This document shows positions 36,517 through 45,081 of a DNA stretch of 64,000 nt, one piece after another. Below the pieces are notes generated by a model that saw nothing but the letters and a program-made list of their open reading frames with translations, did no database searches and was not told the origin of the DNA. Numbering within the stretch: the first letter of the stretch is position 1; each line of letters begins with the position of its first letter. The stretch comes from a bacterium (lineage in GTDB: Bacteria > UBA8248): positions 1 through 64,000 of the forward strand of contig JAJDYR010000029.1 of the NCBI GenBank assembly GCA_022825065.1, in the 5' to 3' direction. Position numbers and translations under genes: made by a program.

Positions 36517-37509
36517 TCACTTGTCTTGAGCGAGAGGGAAACGAGACACGCCGTTCTCCCTGAAGCGCTCGCTCAGACCCAAGAAAGACCCGATAAACTT
36601 GCCTCTGCTGCCGTCGCTCTCCTCGTAATCGACGCCGCTGAAGCCCATCACCAACCGGGGGTTACCGTCCGTGTCCTGGCGGCTGGAAAGGGCCCCGCCC
36701 CAGAACCCCTCCGATAGCGTGATTGTGCGCTCCGGGTGTTTCAACGTCACCCTTTCGCGATCGAACATGCCGTCTTCCCTGATAATCGCCGTGGCGAGGT
36801 GGAGCTCGTAGTCCCTGGCGATGCCCTGCGCGTCGCTCACCTCCTCTCCGAGAAAAACGCCGAAATGCGCGCGCTGAGTCGCGAGATCGCCCACGCACCC
36901 GATGCAGCCTTTCAGGGTGCCGTCTTCGAAGTCCGCCGTGAGGGTGGCCGTCCCCTGATACTCCTCGATCACGACTTCGCCCTCACTCTCTCCCCAGCCG
37001 CTGCCGAACTCGTATCCGTAGAGGCCCCCGGCCGGACCCTCGTATGAGGCCGTTCCGTCGATCGGCAACTGCGGTGCGACGCCATGGTCGAGTTCCGGAC
37101 CGTCGATAATCCCGAACGGCATAAAATCCTCGAACGAAAGCGGCGGCTCCTGGTCGGGGAACCGCGCCCACCAGCCGGCCACGAGGTAGTTCGCCGGGTC
37201 GTCCGGGTCCCAGCTCACCAGGGCGTGGGCTACCGATGTGGCGTCATCCGTGATCTTGAGAAACGTCAAGGCCCGCGCCTGATGATCGGGGATGGGCGTC
37301 ATCCCGGCCTGTACCCCGATGACATCGTCAGCCGTGTTGACGGATTCCTCGGTTCCGTCGCGAAACCTCACGAATAACCTTAAGCTTTCGCCGTCGAACT
37401 CGGTATTCCTCTCGAGCTTGATAAGTGCTCCCTCAGGCGAGCCGCCGCCTCCTCCCATGCAGGCGGTCAGCAGAAACGCCATAACGAGCATTGCAGGAAT
37501 ATATTTCAT
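36517..37509 (-). CDS. TbpB-like lipoprotein
   Basis: 330 residues from ATG at 37509, preceded by AGGGGAACGAAC. Lipobox LLTAC gives Cys17, followed by a Gly-rich tether (GGGGGS), as in outer-membrane lipoproteins such as TbpB. The middle reads YEGPAGGLYGYEFGSGWG and EYQGTATLTADFEDGTLKGC, the alternating-strand pattern of TbpB/NTHi-type barrel domains; the C-terminus has GFWGGALSSRQ and GSFLG. It is likely surface-exposed and binds a host or environmental ligand (metal carrier or heme), but no ligand can be read. Neighbour on the same strand of the metzincin-barrel protein; they may form a pair. Confidence 0.75.
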   Translation of the reverse strand: MKYIPAMLVMAFLLTACMGGGGGSPEGALIKLERNTEFDGESLRLFVRFRDGTEESVNTADDVIGVQAGMTPIPDHQARALTFLKITDDATSVAHALVSWDPDDPANYLVAGWWARFPDQEPPLSFEDFMPFGIIDGPELDHGVAPQLPIDGTASYEGPAGGLYGYEFGSGWGESEGEVVIEEYQGTATLTADFEDGTLKGCIGCVGDLATQRAHFGVFLGEEVSDAQGIARDYELHLATAIIREDGMFDRERVTLKHPERTITLSEGFWGGALSSRQDTDGNPRLVMGFSGVDYEESDGSRGKFIGSFLGLSERFRENGVSRFPLAQDK

Positions 37510-38010
37510 GTTCGTTCCCCTTGTCCGAAGCAAAAGTTCTTCGTGACGTATCGCTCTTGAAGTCGAAGTCATGCACTTGCCTTTCCGCGCTTCCCTCCTC
37601 GTGAAGACGCAGCCGTACTCGTTAGCAGGCGGGCAGGGGCTACCGCCCTCATGAACGCACAAACGCGCCTGGTTCGCCTGTTTCTGGAATTTGCAGCCGG
37701 AGTAAAATTGTTCTTGGGAGGCGTGCGTGTAGACAAATGCGGATTTTGTTTCCCGTCACCCTCGGTCGATGGGAAATCGTTCCATGTGAGTCTAGGATAC
37801 GCCTAACTTTCTCGTAATCTTACATTACCATATGATTAGACTTGTAGAACCTCACCGCAATTTTTTGGGGCATGTTTTTCAGGATCGTCGGGCTTTCGGC
37901 GGGGGCGTCTCTTGAACCAATGTTCCTCTATGCCCAAAGCACGTTCTCTCATTCACTGGAACCGAATTGCTTCGTTCTGGTTTTGGCGGAGTTTCACCAA
38001 ACTGCGCCCA
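37510..38010. other. gene-free interval
   Basis: I see no gene that can be supported, no repeat of the families described here and no obvious hairpin terminator. An AT-rich stretch near 37805-37870 may contain promoters for the leftward lipoprotein gene, but none is clear. Confidence 0.5.
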
Positions 38011-38856
38011 TCAAGTCGAATGAGGCGGCTCGGAGGCGCACCGGAAGCCGAGGTAGCCATGCCCCGTCGCCTGCCTGCCGGGCATCACGACTTCGCGGCT
38101 CGTGGCCGTCATGCCCTCAGGCAGGCTCGCCGAGTTGCCGCCGCGCACCACGCGCGCATCCACCGCGCCCAGGTTCTCACGGCCGTCCTTGGGCTGGTAG
38201 GGATACGGCATCGCCAGCGAGGCCGTCCACTCCCAGACCTGCCCCGCCATGTCGTTCACGCCGTATGGGCTCGCGCCCCTGGGGTAGCTGCCCACCGCCG
38301 CCGTCTGGCCCCGGTAGTCTCCCAGGAGCAGATATTCCGCCGAAGGCTTCTGGTTGCCCCACGGATAGAGACGGCCGTCGGCTCCGCGCGCCGCCTTTTC
38401 CCATTGCGCTTCGGTGGGCAGCTTCTTCCTCTTCCAGCGGCAGTAGGCCAGGGCGCCGCCCCAGGCCATCTCGCTCGCCGGGAATTTTTCAAATCCCTTC
38501 TCGACGACCCAGGTGTCGCCCTTGGGGACGATCCTGGTATCGGCGTCGTCGGTGTCGAGATACATCTCCCCCTGGGGGCCGGCGGGGCCTTTCGCCTGGA
38601 TGAAGGGCAGATAATCCGCCCAGGTCACCAGGTTCCGGTCGATGTAATAGGAGGGCAGAAACACGCGGTGCGCGGGCTTTTCCTCATCGGGGCCGTCGTT
38701 TCTGCCCATCGTGAACGGCCCGGCGGGGATGAGGATCATGCCTGCATACCTGCCCTTGCCCATCTTCGGGGCGGAGGCGGCGTGAGTCATTTCCGCAAAA
38801 GCCGCCGCCAGCAGGATAAAAACGAGCATCCAGATTCCGGCTGTTTTTCGAATCAT
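38011..38856 (-). CDS. SUMF1/FGE-like secreted domain protein
   Basis: 281 residues with signal peptide (GIWMLVFILLAAAFAEMTHA). FGE fold landmarks: ILIPAGPFTMGRNDGPDEE, NLVTWADYLPFI, LPTEAQWEKAARG, YPWGNQKPSAE, GVNDMAGQVWEWT, VVRGGNSASLPEGM and GYLGFRCA. It lacks the two catalytic Cys of active FGE, as is common for bacterial SUMF1-fold proteins that bind ligands or modify other substrates. Lies alone, exported to the periplasm. It is the second SUMF1-fold protein of the window; the other (11325-12221) is cytosolic and has an SH3-like insert. Confidence 0.88.
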   Translation of the reverse strand: MIRKTAGIWMLVFILLAAAFAEMTHAASAPKMGKGRYAGMILIPAGPFTMGRNDGPDEEKPAHRVFLPSYYIDRNLVTWADYLPFIQAKGPAGPQGEMYLDTDDADTRIVPKGDTWVVEKGFEKFPASEMAWGGALAYCRWKRKKLPTEAQWEKAARGADGRLYPWGNQKPSAEYLLLGDYRGQTAAVGSYPRGASPYGVNDMAGQVWEWTASLAMPYPYQPKDGRENLGAVDARVVRGGNSASLPEGMTATSREVVMPGRQATGHGYLGFRCASEPPHST

Positions 38857-39014
38857 GCGCGTTGCCCTCGAATATGTGTGTTCGAGAATTATAGCGGAAC
38901 GCGGGAGGAAATGCGCATGGGCCGAGCCGGCAATTCATCTCCCCTCACTTGGGGGCGAGCAACAACACCATCATTTCCGCAAATGACAAGGAAAGCGGGA
39001 TTACTCTCCCCTTG
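38857..39014. other. gene-free left part of the 38857-39359 gap
   Basis: No gene recognised. Short palindromic repeats begin at 39015 (see next entry). Confidence 0.5.
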
Positions 39015-39181
39015 AGGGGGCTGTTGAAAAAGTCCGATAAGGGAGGAATGGCGGTTGTAGGGACAACCCTCCGTGGTTGTCCCTTGCAGGATGGTTGCCA
39101 CCAGGACAGGCACGGAGGCCTGTCCCTACGGGATCATCACGCCTCCGACCGGACGCATAGTGGGCTACTTCAACAAGCCCT
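39015..39181 (+). repeat. composite repeat copy D with GTAGGGACA inverted repeat
   Basis: Outer frame: GAGGGGGCTGTTGAAAAAG (left, near 39015-39033) and GGGCTACTTCAACAAGCCC (right, near 39162-39180). Inside, GTAGGGACAACCCTCCGTGG ... and its counterpart GGAGGCCTGTCCCTAC form inverted arms. The inner cargo is unlike that of copies A-C and E. Downstream at about 39284-39300 another hairpin (GGCCGTTCGCGAACGGCC) is followed by CCTACAAA. Confidence 0.7.
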
Positions 39182-39359
39182 TGACGGGGAGTGCATGGTC
39201 AGCGTTCTGGGGAGTGGGTTGAAATCGCCTCCCCCCGCAGTCTGCTGTATAAACCGAATCCCGAAACCAAAACTTATTTCCACCCCCGTAGAGGCCGTTC
39301 GCGAACGGCCCCTACAAAAGGGAACATTCACTCTCCTGACAATTATGCCTTTTCGTCGG

Positions 39360-40085
39360 CTAGGAAATTTCATCCTGCGGCGGCCAGATGCGGCTTGCCG
39401 CCAGGGGCGAGCCGGGGGGATGGACGAGATACCCGTGCACGCGCTTCGTCCCCTCGGTTTCTTCGAGCGCGATGTAGTTCGCCTCCCGCGCTTCCAGGGA
39501 CGTGTACTCATACAAAACGGAATGCTTGGGCGAAGCCGTGGCCACCAGGTATTTCCTCGCGCCCATGCAGCCGGGCGTGTCCGCGACCCGCGCCATGCGC
39601 TCCTGGGCGTACCAGGCCTGGAGGTCCTCATCATTGCCCTGCGCATCGTAGCGTCCCATCTGGATCGCGGGCGCCATGACGCCGGGGGCTTCCCTCTGGC
39701 CAGCGTCGGGGCCTTCCACCCGCCACTCCTCGCAGAGGATAAGTCCTTTGGCCTGAATCCGCATCCCCACCATCTCGCGGGTCTCTTCGTTCTGGCGCTC
39801 TTTCAACTGCGCAGGACTCGGATCGTAGAAAACGCGGGTGGTCTCCCCGCCGAAGAGCGCGATGAACCCCGCACCCGATGCAAGCTCCGGATCATCGGTG
39901 CGGTGCAGGCGCGCAGCGATTTCCTCGAAACGTTCACCGGGGTGCTTCACCTCGTAATGCGCCGCCCAGGTGTAGCCCGGCCGCGCGAGCTTTTCGGGAA
40001 TATGCACTCCGTGAAACCACTCCATGTATTCATCCCGCCCCTCTTCGGGCAGATCGTAGATGATCGCCCATACCGCCCTGTCCAT
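39360..40085 (-). CDS. duplicated dimeric alpha/beta-barrel (EthD/NIPSNAP-like) protein, unknown function
   Basis: 241 residues. The start (AVWAIIYDLPEEGRDEYMEW FHGVHIPEKL split here for length) has the beta-strand, loop, W-FHG-HIP pattern of EthD-like or ferredoxin-like barrels, and a second similar unit follows (YDAQGNDEDLQAWYAQERMA ... GARKYLVA). No membrane segment or signal peptide. Such two-domain proteins occur in uncharacterised aromatic and small-molecule pathways; no function can be named. No operon partner; the next leftward gap is repeat-rich. Confidence 0.75.
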   Translation of the reverse strand: MDRAVWAIIYDLPEEGRDEYMEWFHGVHIPEKLARPGYTWAAHYEVKHPGERFEEIAARLHRTDDPELASGAGFIALFGGETTRVFYDPSPAQLKERQNEETREMVGMRIQAKGLILCEEWRVEGPDAGQREAPGVMAPAIQMGRYDAQGNDEDLQAWYAQERMARVADTPGCMGARKYLVATASPKHSVLYEYTSLEAREANYIALEETEGTKRVHGYLVHPPGSPLAASRIWPPQDEIS

Positions 40086-40155
40086 GTCCCGCCTCCGATT
40101 GTGAAAAATGATTTATGGATGAAAAGAATGCGAAGGCCGCCGGTTTCGCCTCGCC

Positions 40156-40503
40156 CTACACGCCCGACGCCTCTGGTTTTCGAACCACTTCCTTCAGGTC
40201 CTGCTGGGTAAAGAGGGTCTTGCAGACCTTGTCCATGTGCGCCTTGAGCGGCGGGTAGGTCGTCAGTTCATAGCTCTTCACGTCCACACTGATCGGCAAA
40301 TTGCTCTCATGAAACAGGGTCCAGAGGCGATCAATCTGCTTTTCCTTGATGCCGCCTCGCAGCACCAGGTCGACGTCCGAATTCGGGCGATAATCGCCCG
40401 TGGCCCTTGAACCGAACAGATCGACCGAGGCGATCTCCTCGGCGTAGAGCGCCAGAATTTGTTTCAAAACCGCGAGCTGGCGGTCCGAGAGTCCGTGGTT
40501 CAT
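40156..40503 (-). CDS. mntA: MntA-type nucleotidyltransferase antitoxin
   Basis: 115 residues of minimal nucleotidyltransferase (MNT) fold. The motif GSRATGDYRP...SDVDL (Gly31-Ser32, Asp43, Asp45) matches the GSx10DxD active site. In HepT/MntA modules this enzyme AMPylates a Tyr of the HEPN partner and so neutralises it. Its ATG overlaps the hepT stop by four bases (ATGA), so the two are coupled. The antitoxin is encoded second. Confidence 0.9.
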   Translation of the reverse strand: MNHGLSDRQLAVLKQILALYAEEIASVDLFGSRATGDYRPNSDVDLVLRGGIKEKQIDRLWTLFHESNLPISVDVKSYELTTYPPLKAHMDKVCKTLFTQQDLKEVVRKPEASGV

Positions 40504-40925
40504 GGCCGCTCCCCGCTTTTATCAAGAAACAGGGTGTGCAATGCGTCGAAGGCGCGAAGGTAGTCTTTTCTGATCTCTTCGATGACGGCCTCGAACCTTT
40601 TGGGGTCATAGTTGTGCGACATCTTGTTGCGCGCATCGAGTGCGTCCATCCACGTCTGTCCATCCTCCAGCAGATTCGTTTCGAAGGCTTTCCGTATGAC
40701 GACCCTGGGCGTTACCTGCTTAAATGCGACATTCTCACTCTCCAGATAGTCCTTCATGAGGTTCCAGGCAAGTTCGGTCGTATATTCAAACCGCTGGACG
40801 ATCCCTTCCTTTTCAAGCTGGCTCGGTTCCCTTTCGTCCATCATTTCGATGGCCTCGCGCAGCAGGGAAAAAGCGCGCTTGTAATTCTCGAATCGGTATC
40901 GCCAGCGCGGAGTATCGTCGCTCAC
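40500..40925 (-). CDS. hepT: HepT-type HEPN toxin (HI0074-like)
   Basis: 141 residues from a GTG at 40925, preceded by GAGAGGAAAG. The HEPN RNase motif Rx4HxY is intact: Arg99-Asn-Lys-Met-Ser-His104-Asn-Tyr106 (RNKMSHNY). Arg and His are the RNase residues and Tyr is the usual AMPylation site. The helical ELAWNLMKDYLESENV block is typical of the substrate-binding/HEPN family paired with MNT proteins. Together they form a type VII toxin-antitoxin module, possibly with defence or persistence roles. Frame upstream to 41000 exists but has no family match. Confidence 0.88.
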   Translation of the reverse strand: MSDDTPRWRYRFENYKRAFSLLREAIEMMDEREPSQLEKEGIVQRFEYTTELAWNLMKDYLESENVAFKQVTPRVVIRKAFETNLLEDGQTWMDALDARNKMSHNYDPKRFEAVIEEIRKDYLRAFDALHTLFLDKSGERP

Positions 40926-41126
40926 CGAACTTTCCTCTCTCTTGAGCGTTCGCAGGGCTTTCGATATATAAAAGAGCATGTGTCCATAACGAAACAACAT
41001 GCTTCACGGAATGGTGCGCGTCAAGTATATTGATTTTCCATGTTCCAATAACTCGTAATGTGAGGTTATTTTACGACGTTCCTTGTCAGGAAACCTTGCA
41101 TATCGACAGCCTGGAGTTCATATCAA

Positions 41127-41756
41127 ATGATCTATGAAGTTCGCGCTTACACGTTCCCCTCGGGATTCGCTCCGGAAGGCGTCGAGGATTTCGGCAGGAT
41201 AATCGAAAGAAGAACCGCCATATCCCCGCTCATCGGTTTTTTCATCTCCGCGCTCGGCGGGCTGAACCGGATTCTGCACATCTGGGAATACGAGAACTCC
41301 GCGCACCGGGAACAGGCGCGGGCAGAAGCCCTCGCCCAGCCGTGGTGGCCGCCGCTTCAGGTGGACAAAATCCTCTACCAGCAGACGCGCATCATGCGGG
41401 CGGCGCCGTTTTGCCCCAGGCCTCGGGCGGGAGCGATGGGGAGCGTATACGAGATCAGGAGCGACGTGATAATCACCGGCAAGATGCGGGACATCAGCGC
41501 GGCGTGGGAGAAGAACCTGCCCGAGAGAGAGCGCCTCTCGCCCCTCGCGGCTGCGTTCGCCAACCCGGCGGGAGAGTTCGAATCCGGCATCCTGAACGAG
41601 TTTCTGCACATCTGGCCCTACCGGGACATGAACCACTGGGCCGAGGTGCAACAGCAGGTCGAGAATCTTCCAAGCTGGAATGGCGACTACAAGCCTTATC
41701 TCAGGAGCGAGACTTCCGAAATCTGGTATCCGGTGGCGTATTCGCCCATGAAATAG
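41127..41756 (+). CDS. NIPSNAP family protein
   Basis: 209 residues with two NIPSNAP-type dimeric alpha/beta-barrel units: MIYEVRAYTFPSGFAPEGVE and then ILHIWEYENSAHREQARAEA, and in the second half YEIRSDVIITGKMRDISAAW then LHIWPYRDMNHWAEVQQQ. Its function in bacteria is uncertain. It lies in a mobile-repeat-rich part of the window near tRNA-Gly, single gene, own strand. Confidence 0.85.
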   Translation: MIYEVRAYTFPSGFAPEGVEDFGRIIERRTAISPLIGFFISALGGLNRILHIWEYENSAHREQARAEALAQPWWPPLQVDKILYQQTRIMRAAPFCPRPRAGAMGSVYEIRSDVIITGKMRDISAAWEKNLPERERLSPLAAAFANPAGEFESGILNEFLHIWPYRDMNHWAEVQQQVENLPSWNGDYKPYLRSETSEIWYPVAYSPMK

Positions 41757-41796
41757 CGGGGACCGCATTCGCGACCCCCGCCTCGTGATGGATAGA

Positions 41797-41871
41797 TGGA
41801 GCGGGAAACGGGATTTGAACCCGCGACCCCAACGTTGGCAACGTTGTGCTCTACCACTGAGCTATTCCCGC
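41797..41871 (-). tRNA. tRNA-Gly (GCC)
   Basis: 75 bases including an encoded CCA. Read on the minus strand: acceptor GCGGGAA, D-arm GCTCAGTGGTAGAGC, anticodon stem CAACG with loop TTGCCAA giving anticodon GCC, T-arm GCGGGTTCAAATCCCG, closing TTCCCGC then discriminator T and CCA. All stems pair. It precedes repeat copy E and a methyltransferase gene. Confidence 0.97.
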
Positions 41872-41885
41872 TTACAACGCCGAAA

Positions 41886-41913
41886 AGTTTACCCGACTCG
41901 CATCAAGAGTCAA
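41886..41913 (-). promoter_or_regulatory. candidate sigma70 promoter for tRNA-Gly
   Basis: On the minus strand TTGACT and TAAACT are 16 bases apart; the transcript start would fall a few bases before the tRNA 5-prime end. Confidence 0.6.
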
Positions 41914-41950
41914 GGGCTCCAGCGATTCGTCCGGATCAGTTCCCGTTATT

Positions 41951-42216
41951 CGGGGGTTGTTGGAAAAAGGCCCTGATGAGGGGGGCTGGGGTGTTCACGG
42001 CAAGGAAGGATGAGGGGTTCGGAGGGAATCATGCTTCACTCGTCCTCCCTCGCCTTGAAAACCAACCCCCCCTACCCCCCCTTGTCAGGGGGGTATAAAA
42101 AGGCGATACGCCCCCGCCGGGTTAAGGGGGTTTTGCTTTTTCTTGCCCCCCTGACAAGGGGGGGTAGGGGGGGTTGCCTTTATCCCCTGACAAGGGAAAC
42201 TTCCTCAAACCCCCCT
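41951..42216 (-). repeat. composite repeat copy E (reverse orientation of the C-rich element)
   Basis: Left outer edge CGGGGGTTGTTGGAAAAAGG (41951-41970). Inner C-rich element at about 42064-42172: CCCCCCCTACCCCCCCTTG, TATAAAAAGGCGATACG, GGGTTTTGCTTTTTCTTG and the closing GGGGGGGTAGGGGGGG; its order is the reverse complement of copies A and B. The right outer edge (CTTCCTCAAACCCCCC) is decayed and overlaps the stop codon of the methyltransferase gene. Confidence 0.75.
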
Positions 42217-42954
42217 CCGGGCATGGACCCGAACCGAAACCACCGGCCGAAACGGAGCGTGGCCGGAGATATCGATATCACAAAACCCCGCGCCCGCCAG
42301 CAGGGACTCCCATTCGGTTTCTTCGCAGACGCCGCCGAGCGAGGCGTTCCAGGCCTGGGGGTCACGGGCGATCTCAGCGGGCAGTTCACCCTCGCGTATC
42401 AACTCGCGGGCCACGAGGCGGCCGCCCGGCCTCAGAATCCTGTGCGCCTCGGCGAGCGCTTTCTTCTTATCCACCGTGAGGTTGAACGAAGCGTTGGCAA
42501 GAACGACGTCGGCGACCCCGTCGGCGAGGGGGAGGTTCTCCATGTCCCCGGCCAGCAGATGCGGGCGCGCGCCATCGCCTAAACCCTCACACGCCTCGCG
42601 CGCTCGATGAAGCATCTGCGATGCGAAATCCACGGCGATGAGTCTGGCACCGGCATCGAGTCTCTCGCAAACAAGCCGCGCGTCGAGTCCCGCGCCGCAT
42701 CCGAGTTCCACGGTCGTTCGTACACCCTTTAGATCGACCCCATCGAGCAGATACCCGCAGCCGCAATAAGAGGCCGAAACGCGCTCGGGAAGGCCATCGA
42801 TGAAGCGGGCGGGATAGCCGGCCCCCCGCGCCCTCTCCGCGCCGCCTTCGGGGAACGCATGCGCCTCGGCCAGATGGGCGTAGCGCTTTCTGACGTAGGA
42901 TTTCACCTGCTGCTCCCACGCCTTCGGCCTCGCGCCGTGAACGGTTACGGGCAT
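42205..42954 (-). CDS. class I SAM-dependent methyltransferase, ArsM-like
   Basis: 249 residues. Motif I is VELGCGAGLDARLVCERL, followed by DFASQMLHRAREACEG (motif post-I), and LADGVADVVLANASFNL with LRPGGRLVARELI (motifs II/III). N-terminal ASYCGCGYLLDGVD resembles the short cysteine motif of ArsM-like arsenite methyltransferases (YGCG), but the two further arsenic-binding Cys are not obvious, so the substrate is not decided. The last codons and the TGA (42205-42207) lie inside the outer inverted repeat of copy E, so the repeat supplied the present C-terminus. Confidence 0.8.
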   Translation of the reverse strand: MPVTVHGARPKAWEQQVKSYVRKRYAHLAEAHAFPEGGAERARGAGYPARFIDGLPERVSASYCGCGYLLDGVDLKGVRTTVELGCGAGLDARLVCERLDAGARLIAVDFASQMLHRAREACEGLGDGARPHLLAGDMENLPLADGVADVVLANASFNLTVDKKKALAEAHRILRPGGRLVARELIREGELPAEIARDPQAWNASLGGVCEETEWESLLAGAGFCDIDISGHAPFRPVVSVRVHARRGV

Positions 42955-43107
42955 GGCGCGCCTGGTAGGGCATGAGGGCCGGGTTCCGGAACTCTCACGC
43001 CCGCACCATCCTGGCGATTCGCTCGCCGCGAGGCGCCCAGAGGCGCAAGCCGGGCGTGGGTGCCGGAATACGGAACAATCTTCACGCTAGGAGTCCTCTC
43101 CTGTCCC

Positions 43108-43146
43108 AAAAGAACAGGGCCGCCGCACCCTCGAGCGCGACGGCCC
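43108..43146 (-). terminator. Rho-independent terminator of the ABC importer operon
   Basis: On the minus strand GGGCCGTCGC pairs with GCGGCGGCCC (one G-U pair) around a loop with CTCGAGG, followed by TGTTCTTTT. Confidence 0.75.
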
Positions 43147-43168
43147 CGATTCCTTACGCGATGAAACC

Positions 43169-44182
43169 TTAAATCTTGCCTGCCTTGGCGAGCGCGGCTT
43201 TCGTCACGCTGGTGTCGACGATGTCCTCATACGAGGGAACCTTGCCCTTGATCTTGCCGAGGCGCTTCATGTAGTCCGCCGTGAAGGCGACCGATGCCTT
43301 GGGGATGCCGTTGTTCACACCCCAGATTTTCTCCGCCACGAAGACGTCGTAGGTCTTCGACATGATCTCGGGGTTTTTCTTGTAGACCGGGCGCACCCAT
43401 TTGTTCGCCGATTTGAGGTAGCCCGCCTTGTCCTTGTAGATGGAGCGGTTGGACTGCATCATCGCCATGGCGAAACGCACGTAGGCGTCCTTGTTCGAGT
43501 TGATCTTCGATGAGGGCGCGATGAACGCCCCGTAGAAGAAGTTCGGCATGGCTTTCCACAGGTCCATCAGCTTGTTGAAGTTGGGCTTGTTCTTCTTGAC
43601 GACGAGAACCTGCTCGACGTGGATGACCACGGCGTCGGCCTTGCCCTTGAGCAGGAACGGTACGCGCGCCGGCGGCGGGGTCTTGATGTATTTCACGTCC
43701 TTGTCGGTCAGACCGGCGGTCGCCAGCACGGCGAGCGCGCCCAGGTGGCTGTAACCGCCGCGCCCCTCGATGCCGATGGTCTTGCCCTTGAGGTCGGCGG
43801 GCGTTTTCACCTGATCGTTCGCGGCCATCTGCGCCTCGTTCAGGAAGGCCATGGAGTGGAAGAACTTCATGCCGCTGCCCTTGGAGATGCCCACCATCGC
43901 GATCGGCGCCGGCACCCAGGCGGCGTCCAGGCCGCTCTTCTTGCTCGTGATCGCCCGGTGCGTGGCGACGCCGCCGCGGAAGAATTTGATCTCCACGTCC
44001 AGGCCGTGTTTCTTGAAGATATCGTTATCGAGCGCGTAGAACACCGGCAGGTGCACCATGACCGGCGGGCGCACGGGCATGCCCAGCACGATCTTGTCGG
44101 CGGCGACGGACTGCGCCGGCGCGCTCCACAGCGCTGCGGCGAGCACGAACGCCGCGACCAATACCATCCACGTCTTTTTCAT
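43169..44182 (-). CDS. ABC transporter substrate-binding protein (NMT1/SsuA/TauA type)
   Basis: 337 residues from ATG at 44182, preceded by AAGGAG; signal peptide WMVLVAAFVLAAALWSAPAQ. The mature sequence begins KIVLGMPVRPPVMVHLPVFY, with GLDVEIKFFRGGVATHRAIT, KGKTIGIEGRGGYSHLGAL and KKNPEIMSKTYDVFVAEKIW: the NMT1-like fold used for alkanesulfonate, taurine, riboflavin-precursor and other small ligands. It is the first gene in transcription order after permease and ATPase on the same strand in reverse; order ATPase-permease-SBP reading leftwards. Ligand unknown. Confidence 0.92.
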   Translation of the reverse strand: MKKTWMVLVAAFVLAAALWSAPAQSVAADKIVLGMPVRPPVMVHLPVFYALDNDIFKKHGLDVEIKFFRGGVATHRAITSKKSGLDAAWVPAPIAMVGISKGSGMKFFHSMAFLNEAQMAANDQVKTPADLKGKTIGIEGRGGYSHLGALAVLATAGLTDKDVKYIKTPPPARVPFLLKGKADAVVIHVEQVLVVKKNKPNFNKLMDLWKAMPNFFYGAFIAPSSKINSNKDAYVRFAMAMMQSNRSIYKDKAGYLKSANKWVRPVYKKNPEIMSKTYDVFVAEKIWGVNNGIPKASVAFTADYMKRLGKIKGKVPSYEDIVDTSVTKAALAKAGKI

Positions 44183-44235
44183 CTCAAACTCCTTAAAAAG
44201 AAAAGAAAATTGATGTCCCGGCAAGACGCGCCCCA

Positions 44236-45081
44236 TCAGGACTCCTGCCGAACCCTCCAGGATGAAAACTTCGTCTCACAGATGTTCACCACTTTCGTTA
44301 AAGCTATACCGACTACCATCAACAAGACAACAGGCGCGAGACCCTTGTCCAGTTCCAGATCAGCGATGTAGTCCTGGCTCAGGGCGCCGAGCCCCGAGAT
44401 GCTCATCAGGAACTCCGCGACGACCATACCCACGAGCGCGCGTCCGCAAGCGAGACCCAGCCCCGCCACGAGATACGGAACCACGCTCGGGAAAATCAGG
44501 TCCCGCCAGCGCTGGCTCTCCGTGGAGCAGAACGAGCGCGTCACTTCCAAAAGCGAGAGGTCCACGTTCCGCACGCCGTGGTAGACGTTCACGATGATCG
44601 GCATGATGGCGAAGAAGACGACGATGGTCGTCTTGCCGACGAAGTCGACCCCCAAAACCATCGCTATCGGGAACGCCAGCGCGACAACCGGCGTGGCGTA
44701 GAGCGCGAACACGTAGGTGTCCACGGCGTACTCGAATACCTGGAAGCGCCCCATGAGAATCCCCAGCACGATGCCGAGGGGAATCGCGATGAGCAGGCCT
44801 GCAACAAGTATTTGCGAACTCTCATACGCGGCGGCCGTCATCTGTCCGCTGGCGATCAAATCCCAGAACGCGACGCATATGGCGCTCGGGTAGCTGAAGG
44901 TGACCGGATCGATGTTGCCGGTCTGCCCCATCAACTCCCACCCGCCGATGACGACGACGAGCGATATCAAGCGCACGTATACGGCGGGTTCCTTGATGCG
45001 CTCCCAGAACGCCCTCTCATCCGTCGATACGCCTGTTGCCGCCGGTGCGTCGGTAGCCAAAGGGTGGTGCCTCCTATTCAA
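44236..45081 (-). CDS. ABC transporter permease (SsuC/TauC type)
   Basis: 281 residues, about six membrane segments, with the EAA loop region SLLEVTRSFCSTESQRWRDLIFPSVVPYLVAG (E-S-x-R ... LPxxxP-type coupling loop shared with SsuC/TauC). It overlaps the ATPase gene by eight bases, and the substrate-binding protein gene follows. It forms the homodimeric inner-membrane channel. Confidence 0.92.
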   Translation of the reverse strand: MNRRHHPLATDAPAATGVSTDERAFWERIKEPAVYVRLISLVVVIGGWELMGQTGNIDPVTFSYPSAICVAFWDLIASGQMTAAAYESSQILVAGLLIAIPLGIVLGILMGRFQVFEYAVDTYVFALYATPVVALAFPIAMVLGVDFVGKTTIVVFFAIMPIIVNVYHGVRNVDLSLLEVTRSFCSTESQRWRDLIFPSVVPYLVAGLGLACGRALVGMVVAEFLMSISGLGALSQDYIADLELDKGLAPVVLLMVVGIALTKVVNICETKFSSWRVRQES

